DNA of 64,000 nt from CBDEGR01 sp965237895 (GTDB lineage: Bacteria > Acidobacteriota > Terriglobia > UBA7540 > JAPUME01): contig CBDEGR010000002.1 of the NCBI GenBank assembly GCA_965237895.1, forward strand, positions 2,262,804 to 2,326,803, in the 5' to 3' direction. The notes beneath the pieces were generated by a model that was given only the letters and a program-made list of their open reading frames with translations, was not told where the DNA came from and searched no databases. Shown here piece by piece: positions 25,601 to 33,838 of the stretch (its first letter is position 1; every line of letters begins with the position of its first letter). Made by a program: the position numbers and the translations under genes.

Positions 25601-28205
25601 GTGGCCGGCGCTCCACGAGCCACGACTTCGCGTCATCCTTCGCCCTCACGGCGTAGGCGTTGTCGCCTTCGTATTCCGCCAGTAACGTGAGTACTTCGTT
25701 GAGACGCTCTCCAAACAGCGTCGTCATTCTCTCGCGATCGATCTTGTAGGGATTAATGAATTTGGGAGGATACCCTGTGGCAGCCACTATTCCGCTTTGT
25801 TCGTCACCAGCTAGATTCGCAATCTCCGGAATGATGATCTCGGGATCGCTCATGGCACCGTCGACCAGGATCGGCGGCAGATAATCCCGCCACGCTTGGA
25901 AGGCCGATAGGCTAGTATCCTTACCGGTTTGCGTAATTAGTCGGCTAACCTTGTATGGGCGATCCCTCGTGAGGACCTTTACCAGGTCTTCACCAGTGCG
26001 CACCGTGCCACGCACCGCCTCGATGATCGACTTCCTGATGACCCCCCTTTGCGTGTCGTCCACAATCCCGTTGTCGCCGGTCCAGTAGTAGTAGATATCA
26101 TTAACGAAGAGGAGGCTCACAGGAACCGCGCTGAGGATCAGCGTCTGGAGCCAATCCGCGTGCTGATTCGGCTGAAGCCGACGATCGCATCTGCGCCGCA
26201 GCGCGATAATGGCGTCGTGATCACCCTGAGCTGAGGAACCGTCTCGCTTGAGCACGCTGGCGACGACTCGCTCGGTGAGCTCCATCAGCTCGGCTTCCGA
26301 GTGTCTGAACGAAAAGTGCTCCCACACACGAGTGTATTCTTCGTTCTTCTCCGATACGCCCACCAGCTTGTCAACGAGCGTTACATCGCGACTGGCTTGC
26401 CAGCGTTCGATGTCGCGCAAGACTTCCTGGTCGTGAAGCTCGGCAGGGTCCACCTGCTCAGCAACAATTCGGCGAAAATAGTCCGTTGGTTCATTCTTGT
26501 GAACACCTTGGGGTGAACTCGCAACGTTTACTGCGAGGCCCTTCGTCAATTGTTTGATTCCAAGAAGGTCGACGAGTCGTTGAGCGGCGGCGCCATTGGC
26601 AGTGTTTCCGATTACCTTCTCCCACTCATCTTTCACCGTTTTAGTCCGAGGCAACGTGGCATCCGGCTCGTGACGGGCCGCATCGATGCCGCCTATCAGA
26701 CACGTGTACGCTTCCTCTGCCCCGTGGCGAAGCGCCGATATTATTACGATATCGTCAAGCTCAGCCTCTCCATGCAGATTTAGCCACGCGCGATCGACAC
26801 GCCTCAGAACGTGTTTCAGCGCCCGTGGAGTTTGAAGCAGCGAAACTAGCGCGTCGAGCGGAGTATCCCTACCTGTGAGCTGGATGTAGTCCGTCATTCT
26901 GTCTGATCTGGCGTGTTCAGGCCGGAGTTGGAGCTTGTCACCCTCGCGGCGGTTCGGATGGGGGTCAATGTAAGAGAACTTTGTAAGCCAGTGCTCGTAG
27001 GCAACTCTCAAGATCGTGGCCACCTGTTTCACCTCGACTTGCGGTACCAGCTCGATGGTGTCGCACAGCTTTGAGAAATCGAGTGGTGCGTGATCTGGGT
27101 CCACGGCTAGGATAAACGAGGCGCGTTCCACCTGACGAAGCGCCCAGAGAAGCCGCTGGAGATGCCTCGTGTCGAACGCATCTCCGGCTCGCTCGATGTC
27201 CTCGATGACCAACACGAGCCTGGCATTCAATACCTCTAGAATTGGAGTCAGGCGCTCGACCTCTTCGAGCGAGTCCGTAGCGGCTTCGAGACCGAAGGCG
27301 TTTGCAAGTCGTCCCGTTGGCTCGGCCGCAGCAAGACGTTTATACGCTAGAGGTAAGCTGCGAAATGCGCTCGTGTCGATGTGATCGTCGAGGGCGGCCA
27401 CAATCCGGTTGAGTGCTAGACGGGGGACATCCTCTGGGTTCGGAACGGCCCACACATCGAAGGCGGCAACTATGACAGTCGGAGTGAGCCGTCCCAACTC
27501 TGCGCGAGCAAGATTGAGGATGCTCGTCTTGCCGATCCCAAATCGACCCAGAAGGGCGACAGGGCGCCCCTCCCGACCAACCACATGAACGATCCGGCTG
27601 GCGACGGGTTGATGATGGAATAGATCGCGCTCGCTACTCTCGATCGGGCGTTCGCCAGCAGAGATCCAATCCGCGATATTCTGCCACGTGATTCGTCCGT
27701 CGCGACTGATGGCGGAAGGTTCTGGCAGCGTCGCGGTTCTGCGCCATGGCAGCTGACGAATAAAGATGGCGATCCCAAGCGCCACTACGATGGGCACAAT
27801 CGGATAGACGTGCTGCCAGTCTGGGCCGACAGCCTGGGGGCGGATACTAGGCGGTAGCCATTCACTCGCTGCAGCGAGCACCCAACCAAAGAGCACTGCC
27901 GACCACACAGGTGGATACCGCAGCATGTTGCCCCATTGATGCCTCCTGATCCGCAGGGGCTCGGTCACCACATAGAAAAGGATCAGAGACAGAACCCACG
28001 TGACCAAACCGATGAAGGCTGGAGAGTACGGAAGTGATACTCGGGACACATAACCCCAAGCCGGCGGTAGTATTAGCTCGAAAACAATCGCTGCGATAAC
28101 GGAGAGAAAAAGCACACGCACCCAACGACCGATTGAACGACGTCGGCGCAGACGCAGTCCCAGAGGCGTCTTCACTTCGTTATTCCTCATGGACTCAGTT
28201 GTCAT
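25593..28205 (-). CDS. KAP-family P-loop NTPase, membrane-anchored
   Basis: Start placed at ATG 28205, one base after the stop of the upstream nuclease gene, rather than the in-frame ATG at 28358 that lies inside it. About 870 residues. Four hydrophobic segments lie within the first ~165 residues (for example VLFLSVIAAIVFELILPPAW and LVTWVLSLILFYVV), then the KAP NTPase domain with Walker A LLGRFGIGKTS, Walker B LVLVIEDIERAGD, and RLLWALRQVERASFILAVDPD. The long helical C-terminus has no named domain. KAP proteins assemble on membranes and several defence systems use them. The gene appears intact. Confidence 0.85.
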   Translation of the reverse strand: MTTESMRNNEVKTPLGLRLRRRRSIGRWVRVLFLSVIAAIVFELILPPAWGYVSRVSLPYSPAFIGLVTWVLSLILFYVVTEPLRIRRHQWGNMLRYPPVWSAVLFGWVLAAASEWLPPSIRPQAVGPDWQHVYPIVPIVVALGIAIFIRQLPWRRTATLPEPSAISRDGRITWQNIADWISAGERPIESSERDLFHHQPVASRIVHVVGREGRPVALLGRFGIGKTSILNLARAELGRLTPTVIVAAFDVWAVPNPEDVPRLALNRIVAALDDHIDTSAFRSLPLAYKRLAAAEPTGRLANAFGLEAATDSLEEVERLTPILEVLNARLVLVIEDIERAGDAFDTRHLQRLLWALRQVERASFILAVDPDHAPLDFSKLCDTIELVPQVEVKQVATILRVAYEHWLTKFSYIDPHPNRREGDKLQLRPEHARSDRMTDYIQLTGRDTPLDALVSLLQTPRALKHVLRRVDRAWLNLHGEAELDDIVIISALRHGAEEAYTCLIGGIDAARHEPDATLPRTKTVKDEWEKVIGNTANGAAAQRLVDLLGIKQLTKGLAVNVASSPQGVHKNEPTDYFRRIVAEQVDPAELHDQEVLRDIERWQASRDVTLVDKLVGVSEKNEEYTRVWEHFSFRHSEAELMELTERVVASVLKRDGSSAQGDHDAIIALRRRCDRRLQPNQHADWLQTLILSAVPVSLLFVNDIYYYWTGDNGIVDDTQRGVIRKSIIEAVRGTVRTGEDLVKVLTRDRPYKVSRLITQTGKDTSLSAFQAWRDYLPPILVDGAMSDPEIIIPEIANLAGDEQSGIVAATGYPPKFINPYKIDRERMTTLFGERLNEVLTLLAEYEGDNAYAVRAKDDAKSWLVERRPQP

Positions 28206-28206
28206 G

Positions 28207-28626
28207 CTAGTTTGGCAGACTGAGCGTTTCGAGCAGGCGATTGCATCGCAGCAGCGGTGGTGGAACGAGGGAGATGATGTCGGCCTTTTCTCGAAGCATC
28301 GGCTGGACACGCTTGGACAAATCAAGGCCAGCCAGCGTTGCGTGTGCCCTTTCGCCAATCCGACCGGTTGTCCAGATCTCCGCCTGGCATTTCGTAATGT
28401 TCGTGAAACCTTTCAAAGCCGCAGGAACTGTTTCGGTAAAGAACTTTTTGACGTATACCGGATCGAGTTCTTTCGTTTCGTGCGCGGCCTTGCATTCCAC
28501 CAGATATACCTCGTCTCCACCGCCTCGTTGTCCTATAACATCGACGTCGCGTTTCGTGTCCTTGAACGGAACGGTTAGCCCGAGTTCCACGCTCTCCCAG
28601 CCCTTTGCCCGCAATAACACCGTCAC
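28207..28626 (-). CDS. PD-(D/E)xK nuclease-like protein coupled to KAP NTPase
   Basis: Core motif DTKRDVDVIG ... EVYLVECKAA, giving the D, E-x-K pattern of restriction-like nucleases (Mrr/HJR type). The end is ...LLRCNRLLETLSLPN. The frame is open back to a TGA at 28681-28683 without a better ATG; a GTG at 28626 is taken as the start, but the 5' end may be truncated. The stop (TAG, 28209-28207) is separated from the KAP ATG by one base, so the two genes are almost certainly co-translated. A nuclease plus membrane KAP NTPase is a plausible two-gene defence module, inferred from pairing. Confidence 0.65.
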   Translation of the reverse strand: MTVLLRAKGWESVELGLTVPFKDTKRDVDVIGQRGGGDEVYLVECKAAHETKELDPVYVKKFFTETVPAALKGFTNITKCQAEIWTTGRIGERAHATLAGLDLSKRVQPMLREKADIISLVPPPLLRCNRLLETLSLPN

Positions 28627-28784
28627 CTGCCCACGCTTCGGGCCGCGTTGAAAAGAGAACTGAAGATCGATACCACACCCTCAGAGAAGGAAGCAGCGTA
28701 AGCAGCGATCAGGAGCCGTGCAGAATTTCAACTAGGAATGGGCTTGACTCCCGCTCGGCATCATTCCAGACCGCCCTTCACCCA

Positions 28785-29366
28785 TCAAGCCACGGGCGGT
28801 CCCCCCAGTTGAATGCCTTGAGGCCAATAAATGGTGGATGGAACACTCTCGCGCACACCAGCAGGGATATTGGCCTCTACGCATTTGATCTTCTCCCGAG
28901 CGACGTCGATCAAGTCGATCTCGTCTCCTCCGTAGAGCTCCTTCGTCCACCCGATCACCTCATCTTTCAGGGGAATGCGCATACGAGGGAAAGAGTCATC
29001 GAGCTTCACTTTGAAGTACCAGAGTCCACCAGGCCGCCCTTCTTCGACTCCTGGAACCCAAGGGAACTTTTCTCCAGCGTCCTCGCTGTGGGCGACTGCA
29101 TTGCGAAGGGCATGAGCGATCTTACACCGAGTCTTCTTGCACTCGTCGTGCCACTGAATCGGCGAAAGGAGCCATAGGGTATAGGCGTCTGCTAGCGTGC
29201 CTAGAGAAAGTTGCCAGAAACCAACCACATGCCGGCACTTCGGGCAATACTTTTCTTTCTCTTCGACCAATCCTTCGCACACCGCCAGCATCATCTCGCG
29301 GAACAGTGCCCGCGCGCGTCGGCCGAACTGCGTGTACTGGTTGACCTGCAAGTGCAGTTTACTCAT
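28785..29366 (-). CDS. Hypothetical protein with CxxC zinc knuckle
   Basis: 193 residues (SKLHLQVNQYTQFGRRARAL..). A CPKC pair (EKYCPKCRHVV) and a later Cys (ECKKTRCKIAHALRNAVAHS) suggest metal binding, and the RNAVAH string is like the R-x4-6-H motif of HEPN RNases, though the rest of a HEPN fold is not certain. It has no signal peptide. It lies between the nuclease and a methylase remnant on the same strand. Function unknown; a HEPN-type or toxin role is only a possibility. Confidence 0.45.
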   Translation of the reverse strand: MSKLHLQVNQYTQFGRRARALFREMMLAVCEGLVEEKEKYCPKCRHVVGFWQLSLGTLADAYTLWLLSPIQWHDECKKTRCKIAHALRNAVAHSEDAGEKFPWVPGVEEGRPGGLWYFKVKLDDSFPRMRIPLKDEVIGWTKELYGGDEIDLIDVAREKIKCVEANIPAGVRESVPSTIYWPQGIQLGGPPVA

Positions 29367-29599
29367 GCTGCCCTTTTGTGAAACTACCAGCCGGACGACT
29401 TAAACGCCATCACACCACCGAGCGCGCAACGGATTGCAGAAAGGACCGGTTCTGCAACCCGCTAGCCCCTGACGTGTTTGCAAGGACTTAGGCGTTGCGA
29501 AACGGTATTGCTGAATCAAAGTGATTGGCGATACCTTTCTGCAATATTGGATCTGGTATGCCCGCGTGTCTACGGACGATCAGGACGGCGGGCCAATCA

Positions 29600-29885
29600 T
29601 TAGCGCGACCAGCGCGCAACCACATCGAACTCAACAAGATCTTTCTTCGAGTTTCGTTTACGAATAGGACGACACTCGATGTCTGAATATTCGAGCGCCT
29701 CCAGCATCGCCGCGTAGATTCTCTCCGTCGGTAGAAGCGTTCCATAGAATGTCGAGTTACCGACGATGTAGTGCACTTCTGCGTTCGGGGCCAGAACTTC
29801 CGTCAGCGCTTTAAAATGCGCCCACATGTCGTCGAAGTACTTTGCTATGTAGTTTGCCAAGAGCGGTTCCCGCTCATGCGTCCTC
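29600..29885 (-). pseudogene. DNA methyltransferase C-terminal fragment
   Basis: The last ~95 residues of a DNA N6-adenine/cytosine methyltransferase-like protein: VHYIVGNSTFYGTLLPTERI, then ECRPIRKRNSKKDLVEFDVV. The open frame has no start; upstream of about 29890 the sequence becomes the mobilisation-gene remnant. With the XcyI-like remnant 4 kb away it probably marks a lost restriction-modification pair, although their relation is not shown. Confidence 0.5.
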
Positions 29886-30050
29886 CAAAATTATTGGGAT
29901 ATTCCTCCCGCGCCCCAAAGACAAGAACTACGAAGAGAAACACCCCGACCACCGGGGGCCATAGTCCCGCTCCGTCCAGCGCTTCGGTCCGCCCGAGTTG
30001 CGGCTTCAAGTCCTTGACCAGCCCCGCTTGGCGCGGCTGCTTGGGACCGT
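29886..30050 (-). pseudogene. MbeD-like mobilisation protein remnant
   Basis: Contains VKDLKPQLGRTEALDG and then a hydrophobic tail (LWPPVVGVFLFVVLVFG). At the DNA level the first 45 bases match the MbeD-like gene at 44.65 kb almost exactly, so this is a second fragment of the same mobilisation region. It has no start and is cut by the methylase fragment. Confidence 0.45.
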
Positions 30051-30083
30051 CAGCTTCAGTTTCGTGTTATGCGTTGTCCTCGA

Positions 30084-30284
30084 TCAACTGACCTTGTGTT
30101 TCGCGATCAGTTCCCGAACTTCTGGAACGAGATCAACTGGCACTTCGATCGCCGTGTGAGTGGTGCTCTCAAATGCAGCTTCGTCCTCGGCCACGGCTTC
30201 TTCGTCACTTTGCGTTTCGTAGTGATCGAGTACCTGTTGGACCCTGCTCTCATCCCACCCAGCTGGAAAGTGTTTTTTACTCAT
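30084..30284 (-). CDS. Antitoxin of toxin-antitoxin pair
   Basis: 66 residues, highly acidic (QSDEEAVAEDEAAFES), ending VPVDLVPEVRELIAKHKVS, a short helical tail common in antitoxins. It starts ten bases after the toxin-like gene stops. A C-terminal 'PxDLxPxVRxLIAKH' type block is seen in many partners of DUF4258/BrnT-like toxins. Toxin-first order is common for this class. Activity not shown. Confidence 0.55.
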   Translation of the reverse strand: MSKKHFPAGWDESRVQQVLDHYETQSDEEAVAEDEAAFESTTHTAIEVPVDLVPEVRELIAKHKVS

Positions 30285-30293
30285 TGTGCCCTC

Positions 30294-30566
30294 TTACTTA
30301 CGTCTGCGGCGAAGAGCTCGCTTCGCCTTTGGTCCGAGTTCGTATGCAGTGATCACGAAGACCGAGTTCGGAATGGGATCTGGAACATAAACGACTCGTA
30401 AATAACGGCCTGCGTCCGTTTGCCCGACCGCGATTCTCACTCCTCCCTCTCCGGGACGGTCTTCCATTGGACGATCCAGGACGGCCTCAACTTCGTATTC
30501 GGCCACGTTGTGACCGTAGATGTGAGGTTGTCCACTTCTGGGATCATCGTAATAGCGCACCTGCAT
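30294..30566 (-). CDS. RelE/DUF4258-like toxin
   Basis: Start at ATG 30566: upstream in-frame codons (GTGAGAGAATGGG) belong to a leader shared with the mobilisation copy at 44.87 kb, so they are unlikely to be coding. About 90 residues, fold pattern HNVAEYEVEAVLDRPM, RIAVGQTDAGRYLRVVYVPD, FVITAYEL and a basic C-terminus (AKRALRRRRK), which fits DUF4258/BrnT-type RNase toxins. Followed by an acidic antitoxin candidate. It is the first cargo gene after the relaxase end. Confidence 0.6.
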   Translation of the reverse strand: MQVRYYDDPRSGQPHIYGHNVAEYEVEAVLDRPMEDRPGEGGVRIAVGQTDAGRYLRVVYVPDPIPNSVFVITAYELGPKAKRALRRRRK

Positions 30567-30601
30567 GGCCCATTCTCTCACGCCCCCTGAGCAAGACCAA
30601 A

Positions 30602-30780
30602 CTAGCGGCTGGGGCCAAAGTCCCGCTCCGGCCCCCTGCGTTCCGGCCCACGGCGGTCCCTGCTTTGCCTTGCCGTCTCTTGCCTATCCCACTCCAGCCT
30701 TGCCCTCTCCACTTGCCTAGCCTGCCTAGCCTTCTCTTGGCTGGCCTTCTCCACTGCCCGCCTCATCTTCTCTTCGGGAA
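30602..30780 (-). pseudogene. Relaxase C-terminal remnant
   Basis: Encodes a Lys/Arg/Glu-rich helical tail (EEKMRRAVEKASQEKARQAR..) ending RRGPERDFGPSR and a TAG stop. The last ~9 residues and the ~40 bases after the stop match the relaxase-end copy at 44.8 kb. Upstream the frame is blocked by a TGA. So it is the stranded 3' end of a mobilisation relaxase. Confidence 0.5.
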
Positions 30781-30835
30781 GTCACGGCAGCACCGGCACC
30801 ACGGGCAGCGTTGTGAAGATCCGGTTGACGGCATC

Positions 30836-30955
30836 CAGTTCCAGGGCCATTAGCGGTGCCCAGAGCCTGGCGCACCATCCGACGATGCACCCCAGTTTCC
30901 GGGACACACCCTGGATCGTTCCCACCCTGAACTCGTGCTCCCGACGGATCTGGGG
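30836..30955 (-). pseudogene. IS21 IstA-like N-terminal remnant
   Basis: IRREHEFRVGTIQGVSRKLG in one frame, then VHRRMVRQALGTA in the next (a single G is missing at a GGGG). Together they match the helix-turn-helix start of IS21-type IstA transposases. Only about 40 residues remain. Confidence 0.4.
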
Positions 30956-31040
30956 TCACCTCACATAGCGGTTCAGCCGAGGGGCCGCCAAGGTCAGGTT
31001 CAAAAGGTCTGCGGCAAAGGCGCGCCGCGTCTCCCGGTCC
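30956..31040 (-). pseudogene. Fragment of the exported HNH-like gene family
   Basis: DRETRRAFAADLLNLTLAAPRLNRYVR-type reading (27 residues, given here only in part: FAADLLNLTLAAPRLNR) is closely related to DAETRRRFARDLLNLTLANP in the HNH-like gene at 60.1 kb. It is fused directly to the RepA N-terminal fragment at about 31040, marking a recombination junction. Confidence 0.5.
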
Positions 31041-31386
31041 GTACCGCTTCGGTCGAGAGCCAGGCCAGGATTAGCCGGGGGAAGTTGCCGTAGGGGAGTT
31101 TGTTGTCTCCACCGGCAATCATGATTAGCTTGAACGGGCCATTGACGCGCTTGTACTGTTGCCGGTTGCCGGGGTTGGTGCGGGGCAGCAAGCACAGCGC
31201 CAGCAGCCGCGCCATGAAACTCCGGTCGGGTTCCGCTTCGCTGGCCGAGACAAACTGGTGCACCTGATCGGCCTGGGTGAAGTGGTGGCGCGCCTGGGGC
31301 GAGGCGTCGTGGATCGCTTTCACCGGACCGCCCAGATCGGCCAAGGCATCACCGATCGGAACCAACTTGCTACGTTGACGCTGCAT
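31040..31386 (-). pseudogene. repA: RepA plasmid replication initiator, N-terminal part
   Basis: Starts at ATG 31386 (QRQRSKLVPIGDALADLGG) after GGGAG. The conserved RepA block is clear: FMARLLALCLLPRTNPGNR, FKLIMIAGGDNKLPYGNFPR, AWLSTEAVRT. The family sequence breaks off at about 31040 in the HNH fragment. The missing C-terminal part is found 1.1 kb away on the opposite strand (32446-32634). It looks like a broken plasmid repA. Confidence 0.7.
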
Positions 31387-31430
31387 GCCCTATTCTCCCA
31401 TGTTCCCCAGACAAGGGAAAGGACAGGCCG

Positions 31431-32135
31431 GTGAAGCACATCCGTATCGATGCACTGACAGCAGTGCTTGACGACTTGGAAGCCTTCAAGATCGACTTGA
31501 ACCAGTACTACGATGACGCGGAACCCCAAGGGATCATTGATGTCGTACTGACGGGAAAGATCGAAAGCCTTCGGGCGTTCTGCCAGACACTCGGATGGTC
31601 TGATCTCGTGACTTCGATGCGGGACATGACGCCATTGCATGTGAACGCCGTCGAGTCGTTGGAACTCATACAGTCGTTTGTCATTCCTGAAGCACGACGG
31701 CTACTCCTGAGAACCGACGTCGAAGAGGTCCCGAGCCCAACCGACTGGTTTTGGGAGTTAGTCCATCCGCGCATCGCGGCGCTCGCACGCCCACGGTTTG
31801 AAGCTGGCTTCTTCGGTGACGCGGTTGAGGCATCATACAAGGAGGTCAACGATGCAGCAAAGCGGATTGTCAGAGACGTCGACGGTCGGGAACTCGACGG
31901 TGCCAGCCTGATGAATACTGCCTTTTCGCCCAACAATCCCTTGATCCGGTTGACTGCTCTTGAGACTGAGACAGACCGAAGTATCCAGCAGGGCTACATG
32001 CAGATCATGGCAGGGGCAATGATCGGAATCCGCAATCCGAAGGCGCATGGCAATCTCAATCCGGGTGCCAGTAGAGCTCTACATCTCATATGTCTCGCGA
32101 GTCTTCTGATGCACAAGATTGATGAGCGCATCTGA
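31431..32135 (+). CDS. TIGR02391/Ymh-like abortive-infection-type protein
   Basis: 234 residues. The C-terminal half carries the family pattern: FFGDAVEASYKEVNDAAKRI, LMNTAFSPNNPLIRL, QGYMQIMAGAMIGIRNPKAH and a final helix. GIRNPKAH gives the R-x4-H HEPN-like RNase motif of TIGR02391 proteins, which are linked to phage resistance. The N-terminal half is helical. It starts 45 bases from the divergent repA start, between the two repA halves, so it was brought in by the same rearrangement. Intact. Confidence 0.7.
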   Translation: MKHIRIDALTAVLDDLEAFKIDLNQYYDDAEPQGIIDVVLTGKIESLRAFCQTLGWSDLVTSMRDMTPLHVNAVESLELIQSFVIPEARRLLLRTDVEEVPSPTDWFWELVHPRIAALARPRFEAGFFGDAVEASYKEVNDAAKRIVRDVDGRELDGASLMNTAFSPNNPLIRLTALETETDRSIQQGYMQIMAGAMIGIRNPKAHGNLNPGASRALHLICLASLLMHKIDERI

Positions 32136-32151
32136 TGTGTGGCGTCTTCGA

Positions 32152-32445
32152 TTAGCGCATCAATTTGCCAATGGATACTTGGCTTATTTTCCTTTGGGCG
32201 AATCCGTCATTGATCGCGATCTTGCCAAACATTATGCCGGTCTCAACCGAGACCCCTTGGATCTTTTTAATGGGGATGGCCGTTTGCTTTAAGCCGTAGA
32301 AGAACCCTTTGTCGAGGAAAAGCACGCGCTTGTCAGTCAAAGCGATGAGCCACGTGTTTCCGTCCATAAACCCTGAAGAAAACGCCAGAACTTGCTCGTT
32401 AGGCATCAGCGCGCTCGGCAGGTATTTAAGCGCACTTTCGCCCTC
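32152..32445 (-). CDS. PH-domain (bacterial YokE-like) protein, 5' end cut
   Basis: About 98 codons of a PH-like domain: LKYLPSALMPNEQVLAF, WLIALTDKRVLFLDKGFFYG, IPIKKIQGVSVETGIMFGKI. This is the usual bacterial PH signature (T-x-K-R-[LV]-[LI]-F-x-D-K-G). The frame continues upstream into sequence that is RepA on the other strand, so the real start is either the ATG at 32405 or was lost at the junction near 32446. Membrane or protein binding likely; role unknown. Confidence 0.5.
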   Translation of the reverse strand, partial: EGESALKYLPSALMPNEQVLAFSSGFMDGNTWLIALTDKRVLFLDKGFFYGLKQTAIPIKKIQGVSVETGIMFGKIAINDGFAQRKISQVSIGKLMR

Positions 32446-32634
32446 CGTGCTCCGCAGCGGCTCTCCTGGCAACAGGTGTACCGTCAGCTCGGCTTGCACC
32501 CCTCCAAAGCTAGCGACAAGCGCACCGTCCAAAACTTCCGCCGCCAAGCTCTACGGGAGTTGAAGAAGATCAAGCTGGCCTGGTCGGAGTTGAACTACAC
32601 GACGGAGCCGGGCGTCTCGGTCCTCGACCCTTAA
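32446..32634 (+). pseudogene. repA: RepA plasmid replication initiator, C-terminal part
   Basis: RLSWQQVYRQLGLHPSKASD, KRTVQNFRRQALRELKKIK and AWSELNYTTEPGVSVLDP form the usual RepA C-terminal winged-helix. It is on the plus strand whereas the N-terminal part (31040-31386) is on the minus strand. Its stop overlaps the convergent HEPN gene end by three bases. It is a fragment; no start. Confidence 0.65.
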
Positions 32635-33629
32635 CTCAAAACTCGTATCTCCAAAGCGCTGAAAATCCGGGCGGCTTCGTTAACCAAGATCAGGACATCG
32701 GACTTGCCAAGGGGACGGCTATGAGCAATAGCCTTCCGAATCGGGTGGAGCCGCTTGAGCGACACCAAGAAATCCTCTCGATTCTGGAAGATTGATTTAA
32801 ACCCCTCACGCCAATTGTCCGACCGCCCGATGATGTCGGCCAAGTCCATGAAGTCCGCATATTGGATAGGGTCAAAAACAGGCCGACGAGGACAAGCCTG
32901 ACGCTCTTGCTCTTGGCGGTCCAAACAGCGGTTACGCACTGCCGCGGAGACTCGATGCTTAAACCAGTTTCGGCCATCCAAGCCACTCAAGCGTTCCGTC
33001 ACAATATGGCGAAGTCGCTGCTCAATTCCGATCAGCACGGCCCCGTGCATCGGATCAAAGACGGCACCAGGGTCGGGCGATTCGACCGCCTGTGGCACAG
33101 GCGCAGGAGTAAAGTGGAACTTGAAACCCGCCGCTAATACTACTTCACCGTATGCGGCTGTCGGAAAAGCAATTAGCTCAGGATTGAAGCCAGCCTTTAC
33201 AGCGTTCTCATCGCGTTCGATTGGAGTATCGTCGTACAGATCGGCTTCGACGCCGACGCCAAGCTCGTTGGCGACCAACTCCCCAACCGGCGCGGAATAG
33301 GGTCGTGACGTATGAACAGCATCACTGAGGCGCGACAAGCGCGCAAATCCCCTCATGGACTGGTCCAGGCGATCTTGCAGCGCCCATGGGTTTCCCAGCG
33401 CTGCCATACGGGCAGTGAGGCTTGCCTCCCACGCTGATACTGAAGCGATGACGGCCCAGTAGGGTTCTACCGCCCGGGCAAGTTCGGCATTGATCGACGC
33501 AATCTTGGTGGCCGTCGGCAGGAGCGCAGCGTTGACTGCGGCATTGATCGACGCAATCTCGGTGGCCGTCGGCAGGAGCGCAGCGTTGACTGCGGCATTG
33601 ATCGACATAATCTTGGCCGGAATATCCAT
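32631..33629 (-). CDS. Swt1-family HEPN protein
   Basis: Start at ATG 33629 (MDIPAKIMSINAAV), about 332 residues. The N-terminus contains an 18-residue unit repeated in tandem (NAALLPTATE/K IASI). The central part is alpha-helical. The C-terminal ~130 residues match the Swt1-type HEPN: FDPIQYADFMDLADIIGRSD, then PIRKAIAHSRPLGKSD with the R-x4-H RNase motif. Such HEPN proteins are often toxin or defence RNases. It is intact, convergent with the repA C-terminal fragment. The repeats may vary between strains. Confidence 0.7.
   Translation of the reverse strand: MDIPAKIMSINAAVNAALLPTATEIASINAAVNAALLPTATKIASINAELARAVEPYWAVIASVSAWEASLTARMAALGNPWALQDRLDQSMRGFARLSRLSDAVHTSRPYSAPVGELVANELGVGVEADLYDDTPIERDENAVKAGFNPELIAFPTAAYGEVVLAAGFKFHFTPAPVPQAVESPDPGAVFDPMHGAVLIGIEQRLRHIVTERLSGLDGRNWFKHRVSAAVRNRCLDRQEQERQACPRRPVFDPIQYADFMDLADIIGRSDNWREGFKSIFQNREDFLVSLKRLHPIRKAIAHSRPLGKSDVLILVNEAARIFSALEIRVLS
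33487..33616. repeat. 54-bp tandem repeat inside HEPN gene
   Basis: Units at 33487-33540 and 33541-33594 are identical except one base, and a partial third runs to about 33616. It encodes the 18-residue N-terminal repeat of the HEPN protein. The unit is a multiple of three, so copy-number changes would keep frame. Confidence 0.8.
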
Positions 33630-33838
33630 TTTGAGCCTGCTCTCACCCAAAAACCTATGCCTCCTGCCCTGTCGTGTCAAGGGCAAATCGCTTCGGCTTC
33701 TCTGAGGTGGTAGCGCGGCTCGTTTTGGCTGTTCAGCGGGGTCGCTGTGTGGGTTTCGCCAGACCCAGCCTGCCTCGCCGCTGACACTTATCCGGCCCGA
33801 CCACTTCTGAGCACCTAAAATTACTCTCTCCTATTTCG

